Source of the DNA: Variovorax guangxiensis
Lineage (GTDB): Bacteria; Pseudomonadota; Gammaproteobacteria; Burkholderiales; Burkholderiaceae_C
Direction of reading: 5' to 3'
Assembly (NCBI RefSeq): GCF_003952165.1
Contig: NZ_RXFT01000004.1
Location: forward strand, 248,001-312,000
DNA length: 64,000 nucleotides
Shown here: positions 25,572 to 35,856 of the stretch, piece by piece
How the letters are laid out: each line of letters opens with the position of its first letter
Position numbering within the stretch: position 1 is the stretch's first letter
The notes under the pieces: model-generated
Told to the model about the DNA's origin: nothing
What the model saw: the letters and a program-made list of their open reading frames with translations, nothing else
Database searches by the model: none
Position numbers and translations under genes: made by a program

Positions 25572-25790
25572 TTCGGACTCCTGTGTGGTTGCGGGCTTGT
25601 TGCCCTTGATGGCCTCCACGATAGGCTTCGCAGCCTGCCGTGGCGCGGGCGTTTCGAGGACACGGCGTTTCCGTTTTCGCAACGATCCGTCGGCGTTCGG
25701 CCGGAACTTCAGGCTGGTTCTGCGGATCGGCGACGCTTCGTGTGGCGCGAGAATCCGGCGCCGACAACCGATGAAAGCAGACAGAAATAG

Positions 25791-26282
25791 ATGACGAGCA
25801 AGAAGGCGGCGCTCCGGCCGCGGATACGCCGTGCCACCCCCGACGACTCGACCCCATGGCCGCTGCTGCTGGCCGCCGATGGCCCGCGCGCCGAGATCCG
25901 CAAGTACCTGTCGCGCGGCGAGCTCTGGCTGGCGGAAGCTGCCGGCCGGGCCGTCGGCCAGATGGTGCTGCTCGAAACCCGCATCGGCACCTGGGAGATC
26001 ATGAACATCGCGGTGAGCGCCGATCTGCGCGGCCAGGGTGTGGGCACGGCGCTGCTGCGCAAGGCGAAGGCGCTGGCCGTGGAACGGGGCGCACACCTGC
26101 TCGAAGTCGGCACGGGCAACAGCAGCCTGCGCGAGCTGGCCTTCTACCAGCGCTTCGGCTTCCGCATCGCCGGGGTGGATCGCGACTTCTTCGTGCGCCG
26201 CGCAGCCGGCGGCAGGCTGCAGAAGCAGGACGGCATCGTGCTGCGCGACATGGTGCGCCTGCGCATCGAGCTCGCCGATTAG
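25791..26282 (+). CDS. GNAT-family N-acetyltransferase
   Basis: This 163-residue cytosolic protein has the GNAT fold: LAEAAGRAVGQMVLLETRIGTWEIMNIAVSADLRGQGVGTALL contains the central beta strands and the acetyl-CoA pyrophosphate loop (RGQGVGTALL). The motif B region VGTGNSSLRELAFYQRFGFR follows. The acceptor substrate is unknown. It overlaps the stop codon of the convergent PAS-LuxR gene by four bases, so transcription of the two genes meets tail to tail. Confidence 0.88.
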   Translation: MTSKKAALRPRIRRATPDDSTPWPLLLAADGPRAEIRKYLSRGELWLAEAAGRAVGQMVLLETRIGTWEIMNIAVSADLRGQGVGTALLRKAKALAVERGAHLLEVGTGNSSLRELAFYQRFGFRIAGVDRDFFVRRAAGGRLQKQDGIVLRDMVRLRIELAD

Positions 26283-26845
26283 CCGGCGATCAGCTTCTGC
26301 ACCAGCTCGGCCGTGGTCGCGGCCGCGTACTTGCGCATCAGCCGGGCCCGGTGCAGTTCCACCGTGCGGTGGCTGATGCCCAGCGCCTTGCCGATCTCCT
26401 TCGAAGTCAGCCCGCGCATCACCTGCGCGGCCACCTCGCGCTCGCGTGGCGTGAGCTCTGCCTTCACGGCGCGGCGCGAGCCCAGGTCCTCGAAGGTCCA
26501 GATGCCGGCCTCGTGCGGGGCGGCGCGGTTCATGGCGTGGCCGGTGACGTGGCACCAGAAGGTTTCGCCGGCGATGGCGCCGTGCAGCCCGCCGAGCCGT
26601 TTCATCATGCGGTTGTCGGCGTAGTGCCCGCTGGCATTCAGAAAGGGCTCCATGCGCTTGCCGATGCGCTCGAACTCGGCCACGCTGGGGTAGAGGATGC
26701 TGAACGAATGCCCGACCAGCGCGGAGGGCGTTGCGCCGAAGATCTCGCAAACGCGCAGGTTGCACGCCACGATGGTGCGGTTGCTCGACACCACCATGCC
26801 GACGGGGGCGTGTTCAAAGGCCAGCCGGTAATCGATCTCGGGCAT
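26279..26845 (-). CDS. PAS domain LuxR-type transcriptional regulator
   Basis: This 188-residue regulator has an N-terminal PAS domain (IDYRLAFEHAPVGMVVSSNRTIVACN, then GHSFSILYPS and GETFWCHVTGHAM) and a LuxR/GerE helix-turn-helix at the C-terminus (AELTPREREVAAQVMRGLTSKEIGKALGISHRTVELHRARLMRKY). No receiver domain is present, so it is a one-component sensor. It is divergent from the CoA-transferase operon, and a perfect 10-bp inverted repeat sits between them. The likely role is to activate or repress 3-oxoacid (acetoacetate) use in response to a small ligand (inference). Confidence 0.88.
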   Translation of the reverse strand: MPEIDYRLAFEHAPVGMVVSSNRTIVACNLRVCEIFGATPSALVGHSFSILYPSVAEFERIGKRMEPFLNASGHYADNRMMKRLGGLHGAIAGETFWCHVTGHAMNRAAPHEAGIWTFEDLGSRRAVKAELTPREREVAAQVMRGLTSKEIGKALGISHRTVELHRARLMRKYAAATTAELVQKLIAG

Positions 26846-26864
26846 CGGGGGTCACCATTACGAA

Positions 26865-26890
26865 ATACTACGTATGCGGGTACGTAGTAT
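26865..26890. promoter_or_regulatory. Perfect 10-bp inverted repeat between PAS-LuxR gene and CoA-transferase operon
   Basis: ATACTACGTA (26865-26874) and TACGTAGTAT (26881-26890) are perfect inverted copies with a 6-base spacer, and each arm also contains the self-complementary TACGTA. The element is AT-rich against a GC-rich background and starts 20 bases from the regulator's start codon. It is the natural candidate operator of the PAS-LuxR protein. Confidence 0.75.
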
Positions 26891-26958
26891 CGTTCAGGCC
26901 TCTTCCTCCGGCTTTTTTCCTGCTTCCACCTCTCTCATTCATCCATCAAGGAGCACGA

Positions 26959-27762
26959 GTGAACAAGATTTTTCCCACCGCTGACGCGGCACTCAAGGGA
27001 GTCGTCGCCGACGGGCAGATGCTCGCGGTCGGCGGCTTCGGCCTCTGCGGCATTCCTGAAGCGCTGATCGACGCGCTCAAGGACTCCGGCGTGCAGAACC
27101 TCACCGTCATCTCCAACAACGCGGGCGTCGACGGTTTCGGCCTCGGCAAGCTGCTGGAGACGCGCCAGATCAAGAAGATGATCGCGTCCTACGTCGGCGA
27201 GAACAAGGAGTTCGAGCGCCAGTATCTGGCGGGCGAACTGGCCCTCGAGTTCACGCCGCAGGGCACGCTGGCCGAGAAACTGCGCGCCGGCGGCGCCGGC
27301 ATTCCGGCCTTCTTCACCAAGACCGGCGTGGGCACCCAGGTTGCCGAAGGCAAGGAGCTGCGCGAGTTCGACGGCGAGACCTACGTCATGGAACGCTCGC
27401 TGGTGCCCGACGTGGCGCTGGTGAAGGCCGACGTGGCCGACAAGTCGGGCAACCTGCGCTTCCGCCTGACGGCGCGCAACTTCAACCCGGCCGCCGCCAT
27501 GGCCGGCAAGATCTGCATCGTCGAGGTCGAGAAGATCGTCGAGGTGGGCGAGCTGGCCCCCGACGACATCCACCTGCCAGGCATCTACGTGCACCGCATC
27601 GTGCTCAACGCGAACCCCGAGAAGCGCATCGAGAAGCGCACCGTGAGCGCATCGGTTGATGCCGCCGCCGCGAAGGTCGAGGCCCAGACCGCCATCGCCG
27701 CTGCTGCCGCCGCAGGCAGCGAAGTGCCCGCCAAGGTCGTCAACAAGAAAGAAGGAGCCTGA
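26959..27762 (+). CDS. scoA: 3-oxoacid CoA-transferase, subunit A
   Basis: This 267-residue alpha subunit of a class I CoA transferase works with subunit B to move CoA from succinyl-CoA to acetoacetate or similar 3-oxoacids. Hallmarks are [17 protein letters not shown], the [17 protein letters not shown] block, [25 protein letters not shown] and the [23 protein letters not shown] end. The start is GTG at 26959, preceded by AAGGAGCACGA. The catalytic core ends near residue 230. A further 35 residues form an alanine-rich, low-complexity tail ([14 protein letters not shown] within it) not usual for this subunit. Subunit B starts two bases downstream of the stop. Confidence 0.92.
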   Translation: MNKIFPTADAALKGVVADGQMLAVGGFGLCGIPEALIDALKDSGVQNLTVISNNAGVDGFGLGKLLETRQIKKMIASYVGENKEFERQYLAGELALEFTPQGTLAEKLRAGGAGIPAFFTKTGVGTQVAEGKELREFDGETYVMERSLVPDVALVKADVADKSGNLRFRLTARNFNPAAAMAGKICIVEVEKIVEVGELAPDDIHLPGIYVHRIVLNANPEKRIEKRTVSASVDAAAAKVEAQTAIAAAAAAGSEVPAKVVNKKEGA

Positions 27763-27763
27763 G

Positions 27764-28402
27764 ATGCCCTGGACCCAAGACCAGATGGCGGCCCGCGCCG
27801 CGCAAGAACTCGAAGACGGCTTCTACGTCAACCTCGGCATCGGCATCCCGACGCTGGTGGCCAATCACACCGGCGACAAGGAAGTGTGGCTGCAGAGCGA
27901 GAACGGCATGCTCGGCATCGGCCCGTTCCCCACCGAGGACCAGGTCGACGCCGACCTCATCAACGCCGGCAAGCAGACCGTCACCACGCTGCCCGGCTCG
28001 GCCATCTTCGGCAGCCATGACAGCTTCGCGATGATCCGCGGCGGCAAGATCAACCTGTCGATCCTGGGCGCGATGCAGGTCAGCACCAAGGGCGACCTCG
28101 CCAACTGGATGATCCCCGGCAAGATGGTCAAGGGCATGGGCGGCGCCATGGACCTCGTGGCCGGCGTGAAGCGCGTGATCGTGCTGATGGAGCACGTCGC
28201 GAAGAAGAAGGACGGCACCGAGGACCTGAAGATCCTCGAGAAGTGCACTCTGCCGCTGACCGGCGTGGGCGTGGTCGACCGCATCATCACCGACCTGGCC
28301 GTGATGGACGTGGCGCCCGAGGGCCTGAAGGTCGTCGAGCTGGCGCCTGGCGTCACCTTCGACGCGCTGCAGGCCAAGACGGGCGCCAAGTTGATCCAGT
28401 AA
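27764..28402 (+). CDS. scoB: 3-oxoacid CoA-transferase, subunit B
   Basis: This 212-residue beta subunit carries the catalytic glutamate in the [12 protein letters not shown] motif, which forms the covalent CoA thioester. Other family blocks are [44 protein letters not shown], and [19 protein letters not shown]. It is immediately downstream of subunit A with a GAAGGAGCC ribosome site, so the two are co-translated in stoichiometric amounts. An intrinsic terminator follows 26 bases after the stop, closing the two-gene operon. Confidence 0.94.
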   Translation: MPWTQDQMAARAAQELEDGFYVNLGIGIPTLVANHTGDKEVWLQSENGMLGIGPFPTEDQVDADLINAGKQTVTTLPGSAIFGSHDSFAMIRGGKINLSILGAMQVSTKGDLANWMIPGKMVKGMGGAMDLVAGVKRVIVLMEHVAKKKDGTEDLKILEKCTLPLTGVGVVDRIITDLAVMDVAPEGLKVVELAPGVTFDALQAKTGAKLIQ

Positions 28403-28427
28403 GGGCAGCCGCAACCCGGCAGTTTGC

Positions 28428-28449
28428 AAGGGCCGCTTTCGCGGCCCTT
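28428..28449 (+). terminator. Intrinsic terminator after scoB
   Basis: AAGGGCCGC and GCGGCCCTT form a perfect 9-bp stem with a TTTC tetraloop, ending in a short T-run (TTT at 28448-28450). It lies 26 bases after the scoB stop. Confidence 0.85.
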
Positions 28450-28515
28450 TGTCATTGGGCGTGAGACGCCGCGCGCATGGCTTGCATCGACCTCGACGAC
28501 CTGCGCCCTGAACTG

Positions 28516-29685
28516 CTAGGCCCTCAGCGCCGCCCGCACCTTGTCCCCCAACCCCCGCAGCCGCTCCACAGGCTCGTTGGAGAACACGAAGCGCAGGTAC
28601 TGCGCACCGTGCGTCTCTCCCCAGCCCTTCATCGCGGTGGCGCAGACGCGGTGCGCCAGCAGGCGTTCCGACAGCGTCTGCCCGTCGATGCCGAAGTCGC
28701 TGGCGCGCAGCAGCAGCGACCAGCCGCCGCCGGGTACGCCCACCGGCAGGCCCTTGAGCTCGTCGAGCACGGTGTCGCGCCGTCGCTCCAGTTCGGCCAC
28801 GTAGGACGCGAGCGTGTGTGCCGATTGCTCCAGTGCAGTCGCCACCGCGTCCTGCGCGATGCCCACCGGCACCACCACGTTGGCGAGCGACACGGCCACG
28901 AGGTCGGGCATGTAGCTCTCGGGCGCCACTGTCCAGCCCACGCGCCAGCCGATCATGCGCAACTCTTTGGCGGATGAGCCCACGGTGATGGTGCGTTCGG
29001 CCATGCCGGGCAGGCCAGCCGGGTGGATGACCTTGCGGCCGTCGTACAGCAGGCGCTCCATCGCGGTGTCGAGGATCAGCGTGAGGTCGTGCCGCACGCA
29101 CAGCGCGGCGATGGCGCGCCAGTCCTCCTCGTCGAAGCAGCCGCCTGTGGGCATCGAGGGCGACATCAGCAGCATGGTGCGCACGCGCGGGCCGATGGCC
29201 TGCTGCAGCGCCTCGCGGTCGAGCTTCCACTCGCCGCCGGGCGTGAACCTGAAGGGCACGTACTTCGGCGTGCCGCCCGCGAGGCGGATGCGGTTGAGCA
29301 GGCCCGCGTAGGTCGGGTCGGTTACCAGCACCTCGTCGCCGACCTCGACGGTGGCGAGCAGCGCATTGAGGATGCCCGAGAGGCCGCCGGCCGAGATCAC
29401 GCAGTTGCGCGCGCCGCTGTATTCCACGCCCGAGAGCGCCGACACATGCCGCGCCGCCACGTCGCGCAGGCGCGATTGGCCGACGAAGGGCAGGTAGCTG
29501 TTGTCCGGGTCGAACGATGCCGCGTGCAAAGTGCGCGCGACGGCCTCGGGGTCGGGCGGGATGTCGACGTCGAGGTTCTCCAGCCGAAGGAAGGGCGGAC
29601 CGTCGGCGTCGTCGGCGATCGCGCCCATGCGGTCGACGCCGATGCCGGCGATGTGTTCGAGGCGGGCGGGGCGGTGGCGTGGCAT
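28516..29685 (-). CDS. PLP-dependent class I/II aminotransferase
   Basis: This 389-residue aspartate-aminotransferase-fold enzyme shows NSYLPFVGQSRLRDVAARHV, a VLVTDPTYAGLLNRIRLAGG strand, the LMSPSMPTGG loop in place of the usual NPxNPTG, and the PLP-lysine motif GSSAKELRMIGWRVGW. The acceptor and donor are not predictable. Its start (ATG 29683-29685) is 35 bases after the stop of the LysR gene on the same strand, so the pair probably forms an operon. It faces the scoAB operon tail to tail. A role in branched-chain amino acid supply to the adjacent valine-catabolic operon is possible but unproven. Confidence 0.88.
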   Translation of the reverse strand: MPRHRPARLEHIAGIGVDRMGAIADDADGPPFLRLENLDVDIPPDPEAVARTLHAASFDPDNSYLPFVGQSRLRDVAARHVSALSGVEYSGARNCVISAGGLSGILNALLATVEVGDEVLVTDPTYAGLLNRIRLAGGTPKYVPFRFTPGGEWKLDREALQQAIGPRVRTMLLMSPSMPTGGCFDEEDWRAIAALCVRHDLTLILDTAMERLLYDGRKVIHPAGLPGMAERTITVGSSAKELRMIGWRVGWTVAPESYMPDLVAVSLANVVVPVGIAQDAVATALEQSAHTLASYVAELERRRDTVLDELKGLPVGVPGGGWSLLLRASDFGIDGQTLSERLLAHRVCATAMKGWGETHGAQYLRFVFSNEPVERLRGLGDKVRAALRA

Positions 29686-29720
29686 GGGGCGTGTCTCCGT
29701 GTCGGGGTTCGCGTTGCTCG

Positions 29721-30683
29721 TTACGGGGTTGGTGGCTTGCGCGGGCGGGCCGGGCGCTGCGGCGGGCCGCTTGCGCCATTTTCTTCGCCGGGCGGCTGCA
29801 GGAGCAACAGCGGCTGCTGCTCCTGCACCGTCTCGCGCAGGAAGTTCCACACCGCCTGCATGCGCGCGAGGTGCTTGGTCTCCGCCGGCATCGACATCCA
29901 GAAGGTGCGCGTGAAGTTCGTCTGCCCCGGCAGCACGGGGCGCAGCGCGGTGTCGTGTTCGGCGATGAAGGCCGGCAGCACCGCGATGCCCGCGCCCGCC
30001 GCCACCGCGCTGTGCTGCGCGAGCACGCTGGTGCTGCGCAGCGCGAAGGCGTCGGGGCGGTGCAGTTCGTCGAGGTACTGCAGCTCCTTGCTGAAGAGCA
30101 GGTCGTCCACGTAGCTGATGAAAGTGTGGCCGCGCAGGTCCTCACGCGTGCGGATGGGCTTGTGCGCCGACAGGTACTGCTTCGACGCGTACAGGCGCAG
30201 CGTGTAGTCGGTGAGCTTGGCGACCACCACCGGCCCGCGCGCCGGGCGTTCGAGCGAGATCACGATGTCGGCCTCGCGCCGCGACAGGTGCACGAGGCGC
30301 GGCATGGCCAGCAGGTCGATGGTGAGCTTCGGATGCCGCACCGCGAACAGCGCGAGCTGCGGTGCCAGCACAACCGTGCCGAAGCCCTCGGTGGCGCCGA
30401 TGCGCACCAACCCCGAAAGACCTTCCTGCGAGGCCGGCGCGGTGCTTTCCACAGCCTGGAACGCGCTCTCCATCGCCTCGACCTGCGGCTGCAGCCTGCG
30501 GCCCGCCTCGGTGAGCCGGTGGCCGCCCGATTCGCGCGAGAACAGTGGCGCCCCGACTTCCTTTTCGAGTGCCTGGATGCGGCGCGCCACCGTGGTGTGG
30601 TCGACCTCCAGCCGCCGCGCCGCGCTCATCAGCGTGCCCGAGCGGGCCAGCTCCAGGAAGTACCGCAGGTTGTCCCAGTCCAT
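29721..30683 (-). CDS. LysR-family regulator divergent from the valine-degradation operon
   Basis: This 320-residue LysR protein has the [50 protein letters not shown] and an effector-binding domain starting [26 protein letters not shown] is the recognition-helix pattern of the subgroup that often controls mmsA-like genes. A 30-residue Pro/Gln-rich tail ([16 protein letters not shown]) follows the normal domain end. It starts 161 bases from mmsA on the opposite strand, with a palindromic LysR-type site between them, so it most likely controls that operon and itself. Confidence 0.9.
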   Translation of the reverse strand: MDWDNLRYFLELARSGTLMSAARRLEVDHTTVARRIQALEKEVGAPLFSRESGGHRLTEAGRRLQPQVEAMESAFQAVESTAPASQEGLSGLVRIGATEGFGTVVLAPQLALFAVRHPKLTIDLLAMPRLVHLSRREADIVISLERPARGPVVVAKLTDYTLRLYASKQYLSAHKPIRTREDLRGHTFISYVDDLLFSKELQYLDELHRPDAFALRSTSVLAQHSAVAAGAGIAVLPAFIAEHDTALRPVLPGQTNFTRTFWMSMPAETKHLARMQAVWNFLRETVQEQQPLLLLQPPGEENGASGPPQRPARPRKPPTP

Positions 30684-30718
30684 GTGCTTTCGTGCCTCGG
30701 GTGGTCTCGAATGGAAGG

Positions 30719-30736
30719 CTTTGCATTTTTGCAAAG
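30719..30736. promoter_or_regulatory. LysR-type recognition palindrome upstream of mmsA
   Basis: CTTTGCA-TTTT-TGCAAAG is a perfect 7-bp inverted repeat with a T-N11-A core, the classical LysR recognition site. It is centred about 65 bases upstream of the predicted mmsA start of transcription, the usual position. A third TGCAAAG half-site at 30772-30778 could be the activation site. Confidence 0.75.
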
Positions 30737-30756
30737 TCGCCGCGCAATTTTGTCTA

Positions 30757-30785
30757 TTGTCATGGCAAATCTGCAAAGCTAGGAT
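30757..30785 (+). promoter_or_regulatory. Predicted sigma-70 promoter of the mmsA operon
   Basis: TTGTCA (30757-30762) and TAGGAT (30780-30785) are 17 bases apart. The -10 is weak, which fits a promoter that depends on the LysR activator. The transcript would begin near 30792, with a GGAGACAAA ribosome site before the ATG at 30845. Confidence 0.6.
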
Positions 30786-30844
30786 GCGTCACCGCCCCGG
30801 CTCGTCCGGCGCCGCTTTCACAGGATTCACAGGAGACAAACCCC

Positions 30845-32368
<1,524 letters not shown>

Positions 32369-32380
32369 GAAGTCCGGCGG

Positions 32381-33535
32381 ATGGACTTCGAACTTTCCGA
32401 GGAGCAGCGCGCCTTCGCCGAGACGGCGCGCGACTTTGCACAGGCCGAGTTCGCGCCGCATGCGGCGCAGTGGGACGCGGAAGCCATCTTTCCGAGAGAG
32501 GCCATCGCCAAGGCCGGCGAGCTGGGCTTCTGCGGGCTGTATGCGCCCGAGCGCATCGGCGGCCTTGGCCTGCCGCGGCTCGATTCCGCGCTGGTGTTCG
32601 AGGAGATGGCCGCGGTCGACCCCTCGACCACCGCCTTCATCACCATCCACAACATGGCGACGTGGATGCTCGGCACCTGGGCGACCGACGCAGTGGCGCA
32701 GCAGTGGGGCGAGGACCTGACGAGCGGGCGCAAGCTGGCCTCCTACTGCCTGACCGAGCCGGGCGCGGGCTCCGACGCCGGCTCGCTCAAGACGCGCGCG
32801 GAGCTGCAGGGCGCCGAGTACGTCATCAACGGCGGCAAGGCCTTCATCTCCGGTGCGGGCTCGACCGACGTGCTGGTGCTGATGGCGCGCACGGGCGGCG
32901 CTGGCGCCAGTGGCATATCGGCCTTCGCGGTGCCGGCCGACGCGCCGGGCATCAGCTACGGCAAGAAGGAGCACAAGATGGGCTGGAACAGCCAGCCCAC
33001 GCGCACCATCAGCTTCGACAACGTTCGCGTTCCCGCGCAGAACCTGCTGGGCAAGGAAGGCGAGGGCTTCCGCATCGCCATGAAGGGCCTGGACGGCGGG
33101 CGCATCAACATCGCGACCTGTTCGGTGGGCGCGGCGCAGGGCGCGCTCGACGCGGCGCGCCGCTACCTGCACGAGCGCCAGCAGTTCGGCAAGCCGCTGG
33201 CGAGCTTCCAGGCGCTGCAGTTCAAGCTGGCCGACATGGCGACCGAACTGGTCGCGGCGCGGCAGATGGTGCGGCTCGCAGCCTCGAAGCTCGACGCCGG
33301 CCATGCCGACGCCAGCACCTTTTGCGCGATGGCCAAGCGCTTCGCGACCGACGCGGGCTTCAACGTCTGCAACGACGCGCTGCAGCTGCACGGCGGCTAC
33401 GGCTACCTGGGCGAGTTCCCGCTGGAGCGCCTGGTGCGCGATACGCGCGTGCACCAGATCCTCGAAGGCACCAACGAGATCATGCGCGTGATCGTTGCGC
33501 GAAAATTGCTGGAAGGGGACAGCGACATCCGCTGA
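32381..33535 (+). CDS. Acyl-CoA dehydrogenase, probably isobutyryl-CoA dehydrogenase
   Basis: This 384-residue flavoenzyme introduces the alpha-beta double bond into short branched acyl-CoA. It has LSEEQRAFAETARDFAQAEF, the FAD/substrate loop YCLTEPGAGSDAGSLKT, KAFISGAGSTDVLVLMART, and the C-terminal LEGTNEIMRVIVARKLL with the catalytic-base glutamate. Its location between mmsA and a 3-hydroxyisobutyryl-CoA hydrolase gene makes isobutyryl-CoA (valine pathway) the likely substrate. It ends 13 bases before the first palindromic repeat at 33549. Confidence 0.92.
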   Translation: MDFELSEEQRAFAETARDFAQAEFAPHAAQWDAEAIFPREAIAKAGELGFCGLYAPERIGGLGLPRLDSALVFEEMAAVDPSTTAFITIHNMATWMLGTWATDAVAQQWGEDLTSGRKLASYCLTEPGAGSDAGSLKTRAELQGAEYVINGGKAFISGAGSTDVLVLMARTGGAGASGISAFAVPADAPGISYGKKEHKMGWNSQPTRTISFDNVRVPAQNLLGKEGEGFRIAMKGLDGGRINIATCSVGAAQGALDAARRYLHERQQFGKPLASFQALQFKLADMATELVAARQMVRLAASKLDAGHADASTFCAMAKRFATDAGFNVCNDALQLHGGYGYLGEFPLERLVRDTRVHQILEGTNEIMRVIVARKLLEGDSDIR

Positions 33536-33548
33536 AGCCCAACTTCAG

Positions 33549-33648
33549 AACGCAGAAGTCGCGAAGGTTTCGCAAAGGTCGCAGAAAAGACAAAAGAAAA
33601 TTGATATTCCTTCTGCGACCTTTGCGAAACCTTTGCGGTCTCTGCGTT
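33549..33648. repeat. Intergenic palindromic repeat, copy 1
   Basis: Two near-identical 38-base arms (33549-33586 and 33611-33648) are inverted around a 24-base AT-rich loop. Each arm begins AACGCAGA and ends GGTCGCAGAA or its complement. Its left arm is almost identical, in reverse, to the right arm of the second copy at 34829-34904, and both copies are followed by CCCGTATTCAA. This is a REP/MITE-like dispersed palindrome, not a coding region. Confidence 0.88.
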
Positions 33649-33677
33649 CGGTTCCCGTATTCAAGCAACCCCAAAAC

Positions 33678-34793
33678 ATGACTGACTCAGTAGTTCTCTT
33701 CGACGAAATCAAGACCGCCGGCGGCCAGCGCTTCGCAGTGGCCACGCTCAACGCACCGGCTTCGCTCAACGCGCTGTCGGTGGACATGGTGCGCCTGCTC
33801 ACCCCGAAGCTGCGCGAATGGGCCGGTGATGCCGGTATCGTCGGCGTGCTGCTGCAGGCCGCGGGCGACAAGGCCTTCTGCGCCGGCGGCGACCTGCGCC
33901 AGCTCTACCAGACGCTGCTCGACTGCGGCCCCGCGCGCAACACCTACGCCGAAGACTTCTTCCGCGAGGAGTACGAGCTCGACTACCTGATCCACACCTT
34001 CCCCAAGCCCTTCCTGTGCTGGGGCCACGGCATCGTGATGGGCGGCGGCGTGGGCCTGCTGGCCGGCGCCTCGCACCGCGTGATGACGCTGCAAAGCCGC
34101 ATCGCCATGCCCGAGATCAACATCGGCCTGTACCCCGACGTGGGCGGCAGCTGGTTCCTGCGCCGCACGCCGGGCCGCACGGGGCTGTTCCTGGCGCTCA
34201 CGGCTGCCAACGTCAATGCGGCAGACACCATCTTCTGCGGGCTGGCCGACGTGCTGGTGCCGCAGGAGCGCAAGAGCGAAGTGCTGGAAGCCATCGCCTC
34301 GACGAAGTGGGCCGGCGAGAACAAGGCCGACCGCGCCACGCTGTCGCGCATCCTCGCCAAGGCGGGCGAGGGTGCCGAGATGCCGGCCTCGAAGGTGCGC
34401 GAGCACTACGACACCATCAACGCGCTGATGGCGGGCGACGACCTGCTCGACATCGCGAAGCGCCTGCGCGATCTGCAGAGCGACGACGCATGGCTGCAGA
34501 GCGCGGCCAAGACCTTCGCCAAGGGCGCGCCCAGCTCGGCCGCGCTCAGCTTCGAGCTGTGGCAGCGCGTTCTGCGCATGTCGCTGGCCGAGGTGTTCCG
34601 CCTCGAATACTGGGCATCGCTCGGTTTCTGCGCGCACAAGGACTTCGCCGAAGGCATCCGCGCGGTGCTGGTCGACAAGGACCGCAATCCGCGCTGGAGC
34701 CCGGCCACGCTCGAGGAGATCACGCCCGCCTTCATCGAAGACCACCTGCGTCCGCGCGGCGAGATGCCGGCGGAGCTGGCATCGCTGAAGTAA
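33678..34793 (+). CDS. Enoyl-CoA hydratase/isomerase family, 3-hydroxyisobutyryl-CoA hydrolase type
   Basis: This 371-residue crotonase-fold protein is longer than a plain enoyl-CoA hydratase (about 260) and matches the 3-hydroxyisobutyryl-CoA hydrolase branch. The oxyanion-hole segments are DKAFCAGGDLRQLY and WGHGIVMGGGVGLLAGASHRV, and the catalytic glutamate sits in MPEINIGLYPDVGGSWFL. The C-terminal extension carrying WSPATLEEI is typical of that branch. It would release free 3-hydroxyisobutyrate for MmsB. The ATG at 33678 lies directly after the palindromic repeat; a longer frame through the repeat is an artefact of the repeat being open. Confidence 0.9.
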   Translation: MTDSVVLFDEIKTAGGQRFAVATLNAPASLNALSVDMVRLLTPKLREWAGDAGIVGVLLQAAGDKAFCAGGDLRQLYQTLLDCGPARNTYAEDFFREEYELDYLIHTFPKPFLCWGHGIVMGGGVGLLAGASHRVMTLQSRIAMPEINIGLYPDVGGSWFLRRTPGRTGLFLALTAANVNAADTIFCGLADVLVPQERKSEVLEAIASTKWAGENKADRATLSRILAKAGEGAEMPASKVREHYDTINALMAGDDLLDIAKRLRDLQSDDAWLQSAAKTFAKGAPSSAALSFELWQRVLRMSLAEVFRLEYWASLGFCAHKDFAEGIRAVLVDKDRNPRWSPATLEEITPAFIEDHLRPRGEMPAELASLK

Positions 34794-34828
34794 ATCGGAC
34801 AGCCGAACGCAGAAGGAAGACAAAAGCT

Positions 34829-34904
34829 ACGCAGAAGTCGCGAAGGAGAAACCTGTTTTTGTGTTTCTTCTGCGACCTCTGCGAAACCTTCGCGACTTCT
34901 GCGT
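34829..34904. repeat. Intergenic palindromic repeat, copy 2 (left arm partly lost)
   Basis: An 18-bp perfect stem (ACGCAGAAGTCGCGAAGG at 34829-34846 and its complement at 34887-34904) encloses a 40-base loop. The right side continues to match copy 1, but the left side has lost part of the arm. CCCGTATTCAA follows at 34911, as in copy 1. It precedes mmsB by about 35 bases. Confidence 0.85.
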
Positions 34905-34940
34905 TCTGAACCCGTATTCAAACAACCTGGAGACAAAGCA

Positions 34941-35837
34941 ATGAAGATCGCATTCATCGGCCTGGGCAACATGGGCGGCCCGATGGCCATGAACCTGCAC
35001 AAGGCCGGCCACGCGCTCGCCGCCTTCGACCTCTCGAAGGAGGCCTGCGCGAAGTTCGGCGCGGATGGCCTGCCCATCGCCAAGTCGGCCACCGAGGCGG
35101 TGGCCGATGCCGAGGTCGTCATCAGCATGCTGCCGGCCAGCGCGCACGTCGAGGGCCTGTTCCTGGGCGGTGCCGGCAAGCCCGGCCTGCTCGAGAGCAT
35201 CCGCGCCGGTTCGCTGGTGATCGACAGCAGCACCATCGCGGCGGCCACCTCGCGCAAGGTCGCCGAAGCGGCTGCCGCCAAGGGCATCGCGATGATCGAT
35301 GCGCCGGTGTCCGGTGGCACGGGCGGCGCCATCGCAGGCACGCTGACCTTCATGGTCGGCGGCGAGACACAGGATCTGGAGCGTGCGCGTCCCGTGCTCG
35401 AAAAGATGGGCGCGAACATCTTCCACGCCGGCGCGGCCGGAGCGGGGCAGACCGCGAAGATCTGCAACAACATGCTGTTGGGCATTCTGATGATCGGCAC
35501 TTCCGAAGCGCTGGCGTTGGGCGTGGCCAACGGGCTCGATCCGAAGGTGCTGTCGGAAATCATGCGCCGCAGCTCGGGCGGCAACTGGGCGCTGGAGAAG
35601 TACAACCCGATGCCCGGCGTGATGGAGACCGCGCCCGCCTCGAAGAACTATGCCGGTGGCTTCGGCACCGACCTGATGCTCAAGGACCTGGGGCTGGCTC
35701 AGGAGAACGCCACTGCCGTGCGTGCGGCCACGCCGCTGGGCGGGCTGGCACGCAGCCTGTATGCGGCCCACAGCCTCGCCGGCCACGGCGCGCTCGATTT
35801 TTCGAGCGTGCTGAAGCTGGTGCAGAAGGCTTCCTGA
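34941..35837 (+). CDS. mmsB: 3-hydroxyisobutyrate dehydrogenase
   Basis: This 298-residue NAD-dependent enzyme oxidises 3-hydroxyisobutyrate to methylmalonate semialdehyde, the substrate of MmsA, completing the valine route in this operon. The N-terminal KIAFIGLGNMGGPMAMNLHKAGH is the Rossmann nucleotide motif, IDAPVSGGTGGAIAGTL is the substrate-binding signature with Ser/Gly, and GQTAKICNNMLLG contains the catalytic lysine. It has the family's usual length. It is the last gene of the operon, preceded by GGAGACAAA and the second palindromic repeat. Confidence 0.95.
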   Translation: MKIAFIGLGNMGGPMAMNLHKAGHALAAFDLSKEACAKFGADGLPIAKSATEAVADAEVVISMLPASAHVEGLFLGGAGKPGLLESIRAGSLVIDSSTIAAATSRKVAEAAAAKGIAMIDAPVSGGTGGAIAGTLTFMVGGETQDLERARPVLEKMGANIFHAGAAGAGQTAKICNNMLLGILMIGTSEALALGVANGLDPKVLSEIMRRSSGGNWALEKYNPMPGVMETAPASKNYAGGFGTDLMLKDLGLAQENATAVRAATPLGGLARSLYAAHSLAGHGALDFSSVLKLVQKAS

Positions 35838-35856
35838 GCCTCCCGCACTTGCCGGT

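Noticed and set aside
33495..33677. A longer start for the 3-hydroxyisobutyryl-CoA hydrolase through the palindromic repeat
   Set aside because: The frame is open only because the repeat lacks stops there; the hydrolase family starts at the ATG at 33678.
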